Positions 1 to 12,789 of a DNA stretch of 64,000 bases are shown here, one piece after another. The stretch is taken from positions 1 through 64,000 of the forward strand of contig SADC01000002.1 in the NCBI GenBank assembly GCA_004194705.1, given 5' to 3'. The notes under the pieces are model-generated. The model was not told where the DNA came from. It worked only from the letters and a program-made list of their open reading frames with translations, and ran no database searches. The position numbers were made by a program, and so were the translations under genes. The stretch's first letter is position 1. Each line of letters opens with the position of its first letter. This DNA is from Ditylenchus dipsaci (Eukaryota > Nematoda > Chromadorea > Rhabditida > Anguinidae).

Positions 1-668
<668 letters not shown>

Positions 669-1203
669 TATATATATATATATATGTTATGGGCGATTAT
701 TGCAACTTATTTTGTTAATTTTGTACATTTTGTCACAATTTTATAATAGGATGCCGCTATATTTAGCTCTCAAATATCCGTAAGATATCGGTTGTTTTTT
801 TACTTTGGAGTATTTAGATATATTCATATCATATCACAATATATCAAATTTACACAAAGTTATGGCTAATAGAAACTCAGAGTAGAACATTTTGAGAATA
901 CATACTACAACAAACAAATAGTAATTTATCTTGACTTTTAAATCCAAAAAGCTTATATATTTTTTTATTAGAAAGCTAAACTCCTGGCCGCCATTTTAAT
1001 ATATTTTGAGTGTAGTATATATGGCATCATGGCGAACCTGAGAACCTCTGTTGAGAACCTGTGGCTGTTCACCTGTATTTGACCATGCACAATTTATTAC
1101 ATTCTGGACCCTTTTTCATTTACTTCGTTAGGACCCGCAATATTGTGTTCAGCATGAAATTCTGCGCGAGAAGCAACAAAAATCACAACCCGGCTTTCTC
1201 GTG
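669..1203. other. Intergenic, no gene seen
   Basis: AT-rich sequence without a recognisable coding exon. Text similar to 960-1200 recurs around 38870-39120, so part of this stretch is an old dispersed repeat. Confidence 0.5.
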
Positions 1204-1207
1204 TTAA

Positions 1208-1438
1208 AGGGCATGATCGTGCCCGATGGGGGAAAAAGGCGCGAACCAGCAGTTCTTTTCTTTCTCGATAAATTTTTAAATTCGTTCTCGTCTAGATTTT
1301 TAAGTTTTCTGTCTAGTTTTTAAAAGCAGTGTAAGATCATCCTATATCAGATTTGACGCAGAACGAGTGAAAAACGGACGATTCGAAAAAATTCGAAAAA
1401 AACTGCTGGTTCGCGCCTTAACGCACGGGCATGCCCCT
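1208..1438. mobile_element. TTAA-flanked palindromic MITE
   Basis: TTAA at 1204-1207 and 1439-1442 flanks inverted ends of the form AGGGCATG / CATGCCCCT, with arms that pair over most of the length. The TTAA duplication suggests mobilisation by a piggyBac-type transposase. Members with related G-rich ends lie at 11823-12062, 40178-42114, 55297-55716, 59733-59965 and 59970-60280. Confidence 0.75.
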
Positions 1439-1442
1439 TTAA

Positions 1443-2412
1443 GTATGATCTTTTTTTTAAACACAAAGGTTCAGAATGGTAATTTTTTTGAAATTTTGAA
1501 GACCGTAGATGGTTACGGGAACTGATAAAGTTCATTTATTTATCTTGCTTTCTTGATATGTCCTTGAATAACAAAACAACGACAATAGACTGTTTGCAAG
1601 CAAATTACGGTATTAGACAAAAAAGACGGAAATGATTATAATAAATTTCGTCTCATTGCTATGAATTTCTTTGAAACACAATCGCCTTTCACATCAACGT
1701 GTTGCTATCACTGTTTATAGACTATAAATTATAGTTCATTTAGCAGCAAAAACCTGTAGACGACAACAATGATAATTTTAATCTGGTTTCTTTTGCCATG
1801 CTTTTCCTTCTCTCGCCTTGATGTCTTATACTCAATTTTAAAGGCAAAATATAAGACAGATTCAATAAAGAATCCTAAAACATTCGGTTTTTCTCTGGCT
1901 ATAGGTATTTTCTCCTTTCTTGTTTTTAAATAAAATATAAAAAAACACTAATGAAAAAGACTATCGGCGATCAAATTTTTTGATAGGGCCGGTGTTTTTC
2001 AATTTTGTTAGATAGAGGCTCTATTATATGGCCAGCTTGAATTTATTTTCACGTGTCTAAGCAGTTAAGTAATCAGCTTATTGTTCACACTCCCCACCTT
2101 CCAACCGATGTGTAATCATCACTTTTGCGTGGCAGTAAGCATTTTATTTAAGACCCTTAAAATTTTGTTTGGCTCCCTCACCCACTTTTTCTAATATGAG
2201 ACTCACCTTACTCACATTTTCCATACCAAAATGACGTAAAACATTTGGGTTGCAACTATAACTTATGTAGCTTATAACTGGTGTAAAACGTCAAAGAAAT
2301 TTGTGTGCCTGTCCTAAACAAATACCAAATTTATGAGTTTGTATGCTTTTCAACAAATTGTTTGCCGAATATATTTATGTTTTTTCGCAACCCCAAATCT
2401 GTGGTTTTATAG
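1443..2412. other. Intergenic, no gene seen
   Basis: No supportable exon or repeat. It may hold the promoter of the plus-strand gene model that begins near 2413. Confidence 0.4.
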
Positions 2413-2420
2413 GAACAGCA

Positions 2421-3018
2421 ATGATTGGATTGATGAATGTGCCGTGTGACAGTCCTGCCGAGTTCTATGCGGCAGCACCCAGCAGTAGGTTAAGTGGTGA
2501 ATCATCGTCCAGTGCTCTAGACAGGCACACAAGACTACCCGCTCAGCGTAACTTTAATAATACCAAGTCTAGCAGATTATCGTTTATTAGCCTGTTTAAC
2601 AAACGACTGGCCAATGAGGTGGGCTATTTGCAGGATGGCAGGTAATAAATATCATTAACCATGAAAATTATATATGCAAAATAATTTTTAGGAAAGTGTT
2701 CAATGGTCAGGTTGTTGAGGTAATTTAATTGATTTTTTGGATAAATCATCAGTGAGGTAAACACACGTTCAGAAAAAAACGAGTGACTTACTAATTTTAG
2801 CTGTAAATCATAGCTGATAAAGTTTTTTTTCGAAGTATACCCACTTTTACAGAACACCCAGACTTTGGCCAATTCATAGTTATTCCATCAAGACCCGGAA
2901 AGTCTTCGAAAAAATTCGTGGTTATGGTCCACCAGTCAATAAACTCATGCGAATGCCGTCTCCGCCGCTGCATTGGCAGGCAAGAGAGAAGCAGGGACCA
3001 AGAATACGGGAATATTGA
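2421..3018 (+). CDS. Hypothetical protein, two-exon model
   Basis: A splice acceptor (TTTATAG) ends at 2412, followed eight bases later by ATG at 2421. Exon 1 runs to 2641 and meets the donor GTAATA. The acceptor TTTTACAG leads into an exon at about 2854 that continues in frame to TGA at 3016-3018, giving about 128 residues. The first half is serine-rich and the second half basic (it contains KTRKVFEKIRGYGPP). I recognise no family. The acceptor next to the start could be a trans-splice site. The exons at 3.2-3.5 kb and 6.1 kb may belong to the same locus. Confidence 0.4.
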
Positions 3019-3170
3019 ATGGATCAGGAGTTAAATTTTTTTGGGATTTTCATTGAAAAATATTGTTATTTTTTCTTTTAAATTTCATGAGGTATTGTTA
3101 TGCAAGTTCGGTATTGAACAAATTCTCCGCCTCTGCTATATCGAGCGAAAAAATCTCTCGTCAAAAAGTA

Positions 3171-3530
3171 GAAAATTTTCAAAATTATGGCCAAAAGAAT
3201 AGTTGGAGATATTTGAGCCACCCTGTAAAATGTGTGAAACGTGAGTTATTTGAAAAAAAAGATAAAATATGATTAGCATCAAAATAAATTCAATAAAAAA
3301 GTAAGAAAATTTAGACAGTGTCGGCCCCGAAACTGTGGGAACAATTACTTGTTAGATCATTTGTTCACAAACTAGAAGATGAGATAAAAGTCCAGTGGAG
3401 CAACTATCAGCCATGGAACATGTTAAATTCAACTTCCGAAGTAAGCATTCGATGATTTACATACAAAATACAACTTAGCTAACTAATTAAATTATAGAAA
3501 ATGAGCGTTCTAGTTCCACATATTCCCTAG
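3171..3530 (+). CDS. Hypothetical exon series, partial gene
   Basis: Three segments join in one frame with good splice signals. The first ends at 3240 before GTGAGT. The second is 3319-3440, after TTAGACAG and before GTAAGC. The third is 3498-3530, after ATTATAG and ending in TAG. The joined text includes KLWEQLLVRSFVHKLEDE and ends MSVLVPHIP. The upstream exon could not be fixed, and I do not recognise the protein. It could be the 3' end of the gene at 2421 through an alternative exon, or a separate gene. Confidence 0.4.
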
Positions 3531-3863
3531 TTTCGGTAAGTTACTACTTACGTTAATACAAAAAATAATTAAAATAGTCTTAGCTCATTTTTGCCAATTT
3601 TTTAAAGAAAAAAGTTGTAAAGTTGTCTCTTTATTTAAAATGCAAAATTATGACTTTATTTTGTGAGGTGACCAGTTGATGTATGACTGCTTTAATTGTT
3701 TTTTAAAAGACGCGGTCTCTTCCTTATCATGGCAATTTGAATGCGCGCAAGACCACAAATATTTCGTCAATAATGTTTTGGTATTGACAGTTTAAAACTA
3801 CACTTTATGCATGGTATTTTTTTAAAGTTGTTTTAGTCTGTGAAAAATTTTCAACAAGACACA
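3531..3863. other. Intergenic, no gene seen
   Basis: AT-rich with no exon or repeat that I can support. Confidence 0.4.
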
Positions 3864-3865
3864 TA

Positions 3866-4964
3866 CCGTATTTCCTCTAATAGAAGACCCCCCTCTATTA
3901 CAAGACACCCCCAGAGTCAAAACCATTAAGCCGATCAAAAAATTTTCTTTCAAAAAGAAAAGAGATTTTTATGCGCTCAATGTGTTACTCTGAGTTTTCG
4001 CGGAGAAACAATTTTTATTATGGCTGCTCATCATCATGTGTGCTTTTCTTTAATTTACAAGTCCTTATAAGTCCATCTAGTTACAAGTCCATCTACGCGG
4101 CAGATGAAACAGCCGTTTGGCTTGATCCTTCAGGTGGTAAATGTATAGATGAACGTGGCGCAAAAGAGGTACTTTTTCGAAACTTTTGGCTACTGACGAA
4201 CACTAATTCCTCATATGTATTCAGGTTTCTGTTTTAACAACTGGTCATGATAAGATGCGAGTGACTGTCATGTCAACTGGATGGAGTCAAAAGCAAACCT
4301 AATGTCCTTCTTCCAAGGACATAAGGTTCAGAAAGCGCCCTGATCAAGAATTGTCAAAAAATTCAGAAGAAAGCTCGAGCTATCCTGGGCTAGCAAAATA
4401 TGGATGGACGATGCACTAACCAGTGACCACCTTGACAAAACATTCGATCGATCACTCTTTGGAAAGCGATTGCTGATTTGGGATTCGTTTCGATGTCGTA
4501 TAAGCGAAGCAACCAAAAAGACCTGCGCGAAATCGCTCTTCACTCAGCCGTCGTTCCAGGAGGTTGTACCAAATTCATCCAAGTTTGTGATTATATTGTT
4601 ACACTTACGCCATAGTCGTGTTAAAGGCGCCAGATGTCGTTTGGAATACCCTTTCAAAGCAAAGATGCAAGAGCTGTATAACCGCTGGATAATAAATAAC
4701 GCCGTATTTTCAGTGGGGGACCACTGGTAGGCTGCTACTGTAGTTGGCGGAGGTGAAAAATCTCTCGTGGAGCCACTACCTACGATACATATTGTTCCGT
4801 CGTTATTGAAATCCAGTGATTTGTATATTTGCTCACTAAAGTTTTGTAAATTTTTTCGGCGCCTTCGGCGCCAGAGAATTGAAAAATACAAGACCCCCTC
4901 CATTATAAGACCCCCCTAGGGAGGCTGAAAATATAAGACCCGGTCTTCTATTAGAGGAAGTACG
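3866..4964 (+). mobile_element. pogo/Tigger-like transposon, degraded
   Basis: Inverted ends CCGTATTTCCTCTAAT and complement, with TA duplications at 3864-3865 and 4965-4966. The subterminal zones repeat the AAGACCCCC motif. The interior holds a broken transposase. The same end sequence defines the smaller elements 35487-36688, 51006-51263 and 58166-58413, so this is a plausible autonomous ancestor for that MITE family. Confidence 0.8.
4055..4730 (+). pseudogene. Tigger/pogo DDE transposase remnant
   Basis: Fragments of a pogo-group DDE domain are read on the plus strand. First comes AADETAVWLDPSGG (catalytic Asp region), then VSVLTTGHDKMRV after a possible short intron. Further on is KRLLIWDSFRCRISEATKK (second Asp region, about 4464-4520), then the IPGGCTKFIQ-like and APDVVWN-PFKAKMQ segments in other frames. 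At least three frame changes and a roughly 45 bp insertion after 4580 make it non-functional. In this family the protein cuts and pastes elements at TA sites. The N-terminal CENPB-type DNA-binding region is not visible. Confidence 0.75.
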
Positions 4965-4974
4965 TATACTTAAT

Positions 4975-5553
4975 AGAAAGCTCGGAGTGTGTAATTGAAG
5001 ACTTATATTTTGGTTTTTCAAAATTGCTCAATTCGGCTGTGAAAAAGTTGATTTAAAACTTATGTCAGTTTTAGATAAGTTGACAGCAATTTGATTTATA
5101 TTCCTTTTTTTGGTCGAGCGCTCTAAACTTTTTAGCACATGTTGTAGCGCAGATCCAGTACTACAAAACTCATTTTACATAGCTTTTTGATTGTAAAATT
5201 GTCAAGCTATGGTCTTTTACTAAAAAACATTTTTGCAATAAAAAGACAAAATTTGAAAAATGAAGAAAGCCTGAATTTTAGTCATTTTCTGTCTTTAGAA
5301 AAGCCATATCTCATGATTCTCACATTGAAATGTTATTTTGTGGAATAGGTTTTGTAGCTATTAAGTTGCGCTACAGTATAGCATCAAAATTTACTGTGTT
5401 GCTGAAAAATAAATAAAAAATTGCGCCGATTTAATTAATGGAAATACCTGTTATTAATGAGTAGCGTCGATTTTTTCACAGCCAAAATTGAGCGATTTTG
5501 AAAACCCAAAATATATGTCTTCAATGGTACACTTAGAGCTTTCTAGCAAGCAT
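4975..5553. mobile_element. Palindromic MITE
   Basis: Imperfect inverted repeat: the left arm (AGAAAGCTCGGAGTG, then GAAGACTTATATTTTGG) pairs with 5460-5553 (CCAAAATATATGTCTTC, AGAGCTTTCT). The internal TTGTAGCGCAGATCCAGTAC and its inverse resemble parts of the palindrome at 52270-53274, suggesting a shared origin. Target duplication not resolved. Confidence 0.6.
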
Positions 5554-6129
5554 AAACTAATATGAACTTTTATATATGGGCTGAAAAAAAATATAGACTA
5601 AAACAACTTGAAAATTATAAAAAACACTCCAAAAAACACTCCAAGCAACAACTCAGGCAAAAATAAATAAATTCAAGTGTATACGAGGAGAAGAAGAACT
5701 TGCAGTGTTGCGGATTTACCTACATCATCTGGTACCATAATAACATTGCCGACTATTTTACAGAACTGTTTTCAGAAATTAGAGGTCGAGTAGGCCTTTT
5801 TGAAAAAAAATCAATTCCGTCTCGAAAGAATGACTGTCTAAAAAAGTTTTTTCGGGTTATCGCAATTTTTCGGACTTTAAAGCATGCGCCTCCCACCTTC
5901 GCCTTTCAAAAAGCGTTCACCTGCCCTATTGTGATCATGAATTTTTTCGGTTATACTAAAACAACTTTAATTTTTAATTAGGACACATTGTATACTAGGA
6001 AAGCTACTTTTCGATTTTGGTAAGCATGTATGTATTAAATTTCCAAAGTTCTGTCTGGTTAAACGCTTTGTAAATTGCGGAACACAATTTAAAATACTTT
6101 TTGGCTGTAAATTATGGTTACAGGATGAG
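5554..6129. other. Intergenic, no gene seen
   Basis: No convincing exon. An open stretch at 5700-5981 has no recognisable composition and no good splice context, so it is not called. Confidence 0.35.
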
Positions 6130-6285
6130 CGAGTGGCCAGCCACTGCGAAAAGTGCCATCATGGAGAGAATAGCTGGGCTAATGGATTAATAAGTCCATT
6201 CAGTCGGAGATCTGCGTCTATTACACCCACTTCCCAGGATCTCCATCAGGTGTCCAGCGACCACATGCATCAATGGGAGTAGCAT
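6124..6285 (+). CDS. Possible 3' terminal exon, unknown protein
   Basis: After the acceptor GGTTACAG, a frame reads DERVASHCEKCHHGENSW, continues through a Ser/His-rich stretch and ends at TAG near 6283. A second frame over the same stretch stays open further, to a TGA near 6378, and is Ser/Thr-rich. Either could be a last exon of the plus-strand locus beginning at 2.4 kb. The CxxC-like spacing is too little to name a domain. Confidence 0.3.
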
Positions 6286-8960
6286 TAAGGATGCGCTCTT
6301 CCAAAAGTGTCAGCTACGATCAGTGTGGGACGGCTCAACAAACTGCATCAACAGAAAAAACTACCAGAACACTCACATGATCAACCACTACTTCAAACAA
6401 ACAAGAAAAGTCACAATTAATATTACTATTGGTCATCGCTTTATATTTTTGTGAAATGTGCTTACTTTGTGATTATACCCTAATCTATTGGTTCCAGTTG
6501 AAAATAAACGCATAAAAAGTAATGTAATTGAGTTCACTGATCCTCTGACATGCTTTGACAAGGAATCCCTAGTTGATCAAAATAGTTCTTCCAAGAATAT
6601 TGTCAAAACTCTGAATTTCACCAATAAATTTTATTTCGAAATTTCATTGTGATTGTAAGTTTTAAAATTTTTGTACTAGCATGTAGCCCCGAATCCTAGC
6701 TTTCTAGAGAGCTATTTAACTCTGCTAGAATATACGAAAAATATAGAGATTAAAATGTTTTGAAAAATTGACGTATTACAAAAGAAAAAAAATATCCCGT
6801 TTAACCACAAACCCCACACCCCGAAATTTTTCGAAAGTCACTCGAAAACACTTATTACCCCTTTTTGACTTGGTCCATCTGTGTACATTTTAGGCTTTAT
6901 GCTTTTCAGCGTATGTTAGGATGGACTAAAACATGCTTTTCTTACTTTTTTAAGTTGGAAAGCATTTTTGACCCCGTCCTAACTTATTCTAGCCTACCCT
7001 TGCCTAAGTCTAAGCCTATGAATGTGAAAATAATTGAAAAATGACCCTAAAATACCCTAAAAAGACCATCTGGCCTTCATGAGTTGAAGTCAAAATTTTT
7101 CTGAAAATTTTTGAAATTTTTTAATTGAAAACTGCTTAGAAACGTTTCTTGTATCGTATTAAGCAGAAAAAAGCTCCAGCTCCAGTGATCAAAACGGTAC
7201 AGTATCGGTATACCCCCAGCACTCAGATATTTCAAATTATTCTCTTTCAGGTTTTTAATATTTTCATTTTTGATTTAAAAACATGTTTTCTATTGTCTTT
7301 AGCATGTTTTATTACCTTAGGAGTGGTTTCGGCGTATGAAAAACAGAAACCCGCTATTTATTTGCCGAAATAGTTTTTTTATCGTGCTGGGACAATTTTA
7401 GTGAGAATTTCAAAAAAAATTTCAATTCAAATAAAAATTAAAATTTTGCTACATACGACAACATCTTCGAATCGAATATACTCGATTTTAATAGTCCGAG
7501 CATATTCACCAATGTGCTCGAGCATTTGCTCATTTCACAACCCTAGTTAGTCTACTTTGTTTCTGGCAGAGCTATCGTCTACGTTGTTATTGCAACTGAA
7601 AATGGAAAGCAAAATAATTGACTAAAATTTAAAAAATTAGAAATCATAAAAATCATAAAAATCATAAAAATCATAAAAATTAGCGGGAATGCAAAATATT
7701 TAGGTGCCGGTTTATGGAGGGTAAGTTTTTAACGTTCAACGGGACCTAGTTTATGGAATCTTTGAACTAACTGGTGGAAAAAAGTTCTCGCCAACTTCTT
7801 AAGCTCATTTTAAACAACAAAATATTTTTCATGTAAATATTCAACTTTTTAAATTTCTAGCTTAAATCTCCACTCTTAATGCTATATGATCAGGGCTATT
7901 GGACGTCATTTTTGAATTTTTTTGTCCTTTCTTTGCGCCACAAATCTTATTTATTTTTAAATTTTTCGTCGACATCTTTTTTCCGCTTAAAAGTAGCAAT
8001 AAGCACTGAATAAATGACATTTTCCTTCAAAAATGTCTTTTTTACCTAATTTTTTTTCTGAAAATAATCTAAGATCGGAGCATATTTGAAATATTTCAGA
8101 ATACTAATCATTTTCCTCCATGATGTCATTTTGAGAAGTTGACAAGCATTCCATGATTTTAACCAGTTAAAATATGGATCGGTGTTGTGGAAACGCAAAA
8201 TGTTCCACAAAAAGGTTGTAGCTGGGAGAGGGTAAGGACCCTTATTAGCTGTAGAAAAGCAAAAAAATAAAGTTTTATTCCCTAAAATTAAGCACCATTA
8301 AATTGACAGAATTGTTTAAGACTGAAATGTTTGCTGGGGAAGCTCTATTCTTAGACCACCGCAAAATAAATAAGGTCAGCTAGAGAAAATATACAAATTA
8401 AATCGAAGTGGGCAGATTCAATCCCTGAATTTCTTTTTACTCCATAATGTATTAAAATTTAAGAAATAGATGGGAAAATTAAAATAATGGCAAAAATTAA
8501 AGAAAAATCCCACATGTTTTTAAAACTTGTCGCATGATGCGCGACCAGTTCGATAAAATATGGTTGATGAAGCGAGTAAAGGTACATCCATTAGCACAAA
8601 CCGGATTCTAAGTGTTAAAACAAAAATAATTTTCCAGCAAACTAAATGCATTTATTATTTTTCCAGCTGTTCTTTGACTGCATCCGAAAAATAGTCACTT
8701 CCATGCTCACATTCTGGCCAGCTTTTTTTCAAAAGACCAGATGGGTCAACTATCTAAAGCTAACTCACTTAACAATTTGTTTATTTAGGAACAAATTTGC
8801 CTTACATCTTGTCCATTCACCAACAGGTTATAAGCAGTGGTTAGTGGAGCTAACATCTAGAATTAATTTTTGAAGTTATCCTTGCTATTGATTGTAACCC
8901 CATAAATTTTTTAACTCACATAAAAACAAATGACCATATATTGTGTTCTGCTAATTTTGG
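6286..8960. other. Intergenic region with minor repeats
   Basis: A short tandem run of AAATCATAA units lies at 7643-7680. A fragment matching the GTAGCCC...AGCTTTCTA repeat lies near 6680-6720 (compare 45115-45310). A weak exon candidate (KKAPAPVIKTVQYRY) sits at 7166-7225, but no gene can be assembled. Nothing else is recognised. Confidence 0.4.
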
Positions 8961-11416
8961 TCAATTCAATGCAATACTGGGCATCTGTGTGGTAGTAATC
9001 TTCAGCTCATTTCTATCCAAATTCACGTGCACATCTGGCTTCTGAAATCAACATCCAAATTTAAAGCTGACAATAGCCTTATACGAAGTTCACACCTTGT
9101 GTGTTGTGGACTTGTGGTAATTGTTCATAATAGTGCGCAGTCTCTCACTTATCAAATCAGCAGCCTCTTTGTCCAACGGCTTGTACAGGCCTCTAAAATA
9201 GTGTAACTTAGTTCTTAATTACTAATAACGGCAAGTGACCATCCAAATTGTATCCTGTGAGATGGTTTTCAATTTAAGTAATAACTTACATGAGAGTAAT
9301 TTATTAATTAACAATTTGATTAATTAATACAGTTGACTCTGAATATGATGTTAGCTATTTCTTTACACCCCCCCCCCTCCACAGATGGTCCCCAGGGGCC
9401 TTATAATCAGAGTTGGCTGTAATGTTCTTACTCATCATTTCTCCTACCATTATAGTGATACCTACCTTGTCTGGTATGGAATTTGACTACTCGATGACCG
9501 TGGTATTCATCCTTCGGACACTCAAAATCGAATACAGTTAAAAAACATTTATTTAGCTAAAACACGTACCTCAATAGCAGGCAAAGACTTTTTTTGGCGA
9601 TAGTGGTTGAGCAAATCTATCCAAACTCCAAATATAGAACAGGTGTGCTGATATATGGCAATAGTTGAGTGCAGAGACTGGAGTAAGGGGCACAAGGAGG
9701 CGACAAATCGAGGTGGATCGATGGAGATTTCTGCAAATGAAAACATTACAATAAGAAAAATTAGAAAAAAAACCCTGTCCAGAAGAGCGTGCATAGAGTA
9801 TAAAGCACCATAGGCAACACTTTCAATACAATAACCCCTTCCAGCAAAAGGCACAGAGATATATTGAGAGAAGCCTGAATAGTTGAGATGTCTGACTGGT
9901 TGCCGTAATTTAAGATGCTGTCTTACCAACACACCAGTCATATAGCCGAACCCACCTGGACTCACTTCCATTTTCCCTTGGGGATCACCTAAAAATCATA
10001 CTTTTTTGGGCCAAGCTTTAATTCGCACCAATTGCAGCATCATAGCCAGCGGAGACGAGAATGAGGTCAGGTGCCCAGTGCTCAATAAAAGGCAAGACAA
10101 GAGAGTGGAACACCTGGATATACTCCCCATCACCCAATCCCACCTGGTTCAGAGGCAAGTTTATTGTGTTCTTGTCTGTAATTTAACAACAGTATATTTT
10201 AACGCCGCCATTAACTGTATTCCATTAACTGTGACCCACCAAATTAATTATCAAAATTTTTACAGCTATTAAATTGTTTCTATTTTTCATAGTCAACTAA
10301 TTTTTTTCAGTAAACTCAAGGTCAATTTTATCTCACAGTTGACCTCTCTCCTATTTAGCCAGCACTTCTCCACCACCTACATGGTTGGACAGCAGCACTT
10401 TCAGGCAGTTCTGGCCAAAAGTGCCTTGCTGAAAGCTGTGAATGGAGATTAGACGGACGCCTGGGTCATCCTCAATGCAATACTGGGTGCCTTGAGCTGC
10501 CTGCAAGCAATAGAGTGGAAATACAGACATTAACATGGACTTACATGCACATCCCAGTCCAGGATTAGCACTCTTTGGCAGCCAAGACTACGGGCCTGAA
10601 AACTGGAAAGTAAATTACTAACTTTAGTAGACAGCAGACAACCTTCTTGGCACAAATAGCCACATTGTTGAAAATGCAAAATCCACAGGGCTGTTCATAT
10701 GAGGCATGATGACCTGGCGGTCGAATGGCAGCGAATCCATTACTATTTCTGAACAAAAAAATTTGATTTCTATCACTGAAATCCGATTAACACTTACGGA
10801 TTTCGAAGAACATTTTGGATCAATTCAACAGCGCAACCTCAAGTTAAGAAAATAAAGTAAAATATGGTGAAAAATCATGAATATTTGGCAAAAAGGAGAG
10901 GACATGATTGTCAAAACCAGTCTTGTTCACGCGAGGATTTTTATCAACCGCCACATCAACCGGTTATTTGTTTTCCGGTTGATCAAATTGACCAACCGAT
11001 GTTCCAATGGCAGATCAATGCTGAAACTACAGCCATGTACCCACCTGCACTTAACTGAGCAGCTAACCAGGTGTGCTCATTTACATAGATATCTTCATGG
11101 CTCGCACTATACTCTTCCAGCTCTTTCTGCAATTAACCACACACTACACATACCATTAAACTCCTCATACCTACCTGATTGAGGTCTTGGGTGTGCCTGA
11201 TCTTGTCCACATACTCCACACTGTGCACCCTATACAAATCCTCTAATTCCACCAGTTTGGAGTCGAGCACCTGGCACTTGTCCAACACCCCTTATGCTCC
11301 AATAAATGAGTGAGGGTGCTGAGACGGGAAGGCATCTCTATGTGCGTCTCATCCCACTCACACTTATGCATCAGCATCCTCTGGTCACTCACAAAGTAGG
11401 TATGTGGCAACGACAT
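8961..11416 (-). CDS. Class II histone deacetylase, HDAC6/10-like, copy 1
   Basis: A zinc-dependent deacetylase of the HDAC6/HDAC10 group, acting on acetyl-lysine in histones or other proteins. About 13 exons. The start [14 protein letters not shown] is at 11416. Key motifs in order are [23 protein letters not shown] (catalytic His pair, exon 10748-10643), [10 protein letters not shown] (zinc Asp and His, exon 10595-10545), [18 protein letters not shown] (10500-10381), [11 protein letters not shown] (third zinc ligand, 10175-10029) and [11 protein letters not shown] (catalytic Tyr, 9874-9774). The C-terminal exons end at TGA 8961-8963. The HGN that normally follows DVH is AAQ. Single missing bases break the frame at about 11288 and 9835 (C runs on the plus strand) and at 10417-10423, and a further shift is likely near 9725. 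It is either a young pseudogene or an active gene with assembly errors. The paralogue lies upstream at 16.2-19.2 kb. Confidence 0.85.
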
Positions 11417-11818
11417 GGCTCAATGTTTGATAGAATAGTGATAATTGGTGTGGTTTGTAAGTATGCAGAAGTCGATTTATATATATTGACGCTAACTCAC
11501 TATCTTTTGTTTTATTTGCACTTGCTTATCAACTGTGGAAGAGAAGGTGATTGCGTGAATACCACATTTTTTCGTACTTTCAAATAGCGGACAAAAAACA
11601 CGCTCTAGATAACACACCACATCCTACTGCACATATTTTAGTAAAGTATGGGGGTGGTGTTGATGTTTGGAGGTGGTGTTTGATCGCACTTCCTTTAGAT
11701 CCGCAGGAAATCGCCTTACTATTAGTTCACCGAATTCCAGACTAAGAGGTAGAATCAATTGTATCTAAGACGCAACAACAGGGCGTGATCATAACACCAG
11801 ATCAGTATAGATCATGAC
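11417..11818. other. Upstream region of HDAC copy 1
   Basis: No exon recognised. It presumably contains the promoter or trans-splice acceptor for the gene starting at 11416. Confidence 0.4.
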
Positions 11819-11822
11819 TTAA

Positions 11823-12062
11823 AGGGGGCGAGGAGGGAGGGGGTACTTTCACGGCAACTTTTTGACATCGTGTGATTTTCTCAAAATTTTTTTTATCAGG
11901 GTGCTTTTTATCAGGGTGACCATTCAATCGATAGAAGAAAATCTCAGCTACAAAACGGTGTAAAAACATCTGACATAAGAGAACAGAATATATGAAAAAA
12001 GGTATGTGAAGTGAAGGAATAGTCGATGTCAAAAAGTAGCCGTAAAAGTTCCCTCCGCTACT
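11823..12062. mobile_element. TTAA-flanked palindromic MITE
   Basis: TTAA at 11819-11822 and 12063-12066, with G-rich inverted ends. The arms contain CAACTTTTTGACATCG and its counterpart CGATGTCAAAAAGTAGC. The element at 55297-55716 has the same arms, so the two are members of one family. Confidence 0.7.
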
Positions 12063-12227
12063 TTAAATAAAACCGCTAGTCATTCGAAATTTATAAGAAA
12101 ATTTTGATTCAGGAGAGTGTGAGGGCAGCTTAAATATTTTCAATAATACAAGACAGAAATACCACTACAGAGAAGAATAATTAATTGTTCTAATCACCTC
12201 ATACACACACTTTTCTATTTCGATAAC

Positions 12228-12536
12228 ACACTTTTCTTATCCACATTACTGTGCTGACGAAAGACTGCTTCTGCTACATAGGACGCAATGTGTTCGGATG
12301 ATGTACCACGCAGCCTTTTGATTTCGTGCTTCACATGGCTCCAGAATCCTTCCACTTTGTTAGTATGTACGCGCAAATTGCCTTCGTTCTAAAAAGATTT
12401 ACAATTACAAAAATCATACATTTCAAAAAATAGTTCAGTTTCATTCAAGCGGAAGATGTTTTGCAGGCGTAGAGTTGATGCATCCAAGTCCAGTGTTGAT
12501 TCAACAAGCGTAGTCCTCATATCAGCAGGTAAAATA
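12228..12536 (-). pseudogene. Merlin-like (IS1595/ISXO2-type) transposase fragment
   Basis: The minus strand encodes HTNKVEGFWSHVKHEIKR, then SEHIASYVAEAVFRQHSN, ending KKSVLSK and a stop near 12228. The H-T-N-x-x-E-G-x-W-S-x-x-K signature is the C-terminal catalytic (Glu) block of the IS1595/ISXO2-like DDE domain used by Merlin elements. A short intron (about 12390-12420, acceptor CTTTTTAG) may join it to an upstream exon containing MRTTLVESTLDLDAS. The first two catalytic residues are not seen, so this is a 3' remnant. Confidence 0.65.
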
Positions 12537-12789
12537 AAGAAATACAACAAAAATAAAGAAATGAAACACAAAAAAAGCAGCAACATAAATCAGGACAACG
12601 ATCATAAGACAAAAAGACATGTACACGCACATGTATCAAAAGCAACATACATAAATCAAAAAATGTTTGCGGAATCGTGACAAAACAAAATATGATTTTA
12701 TTATTCCAAAATTTCAAAAAAAACAACAGGGGGGGGGCGTGACCAAGGCAAAAATTTGAGTACGGATCTCATATAGGGCCATTGTTTTT

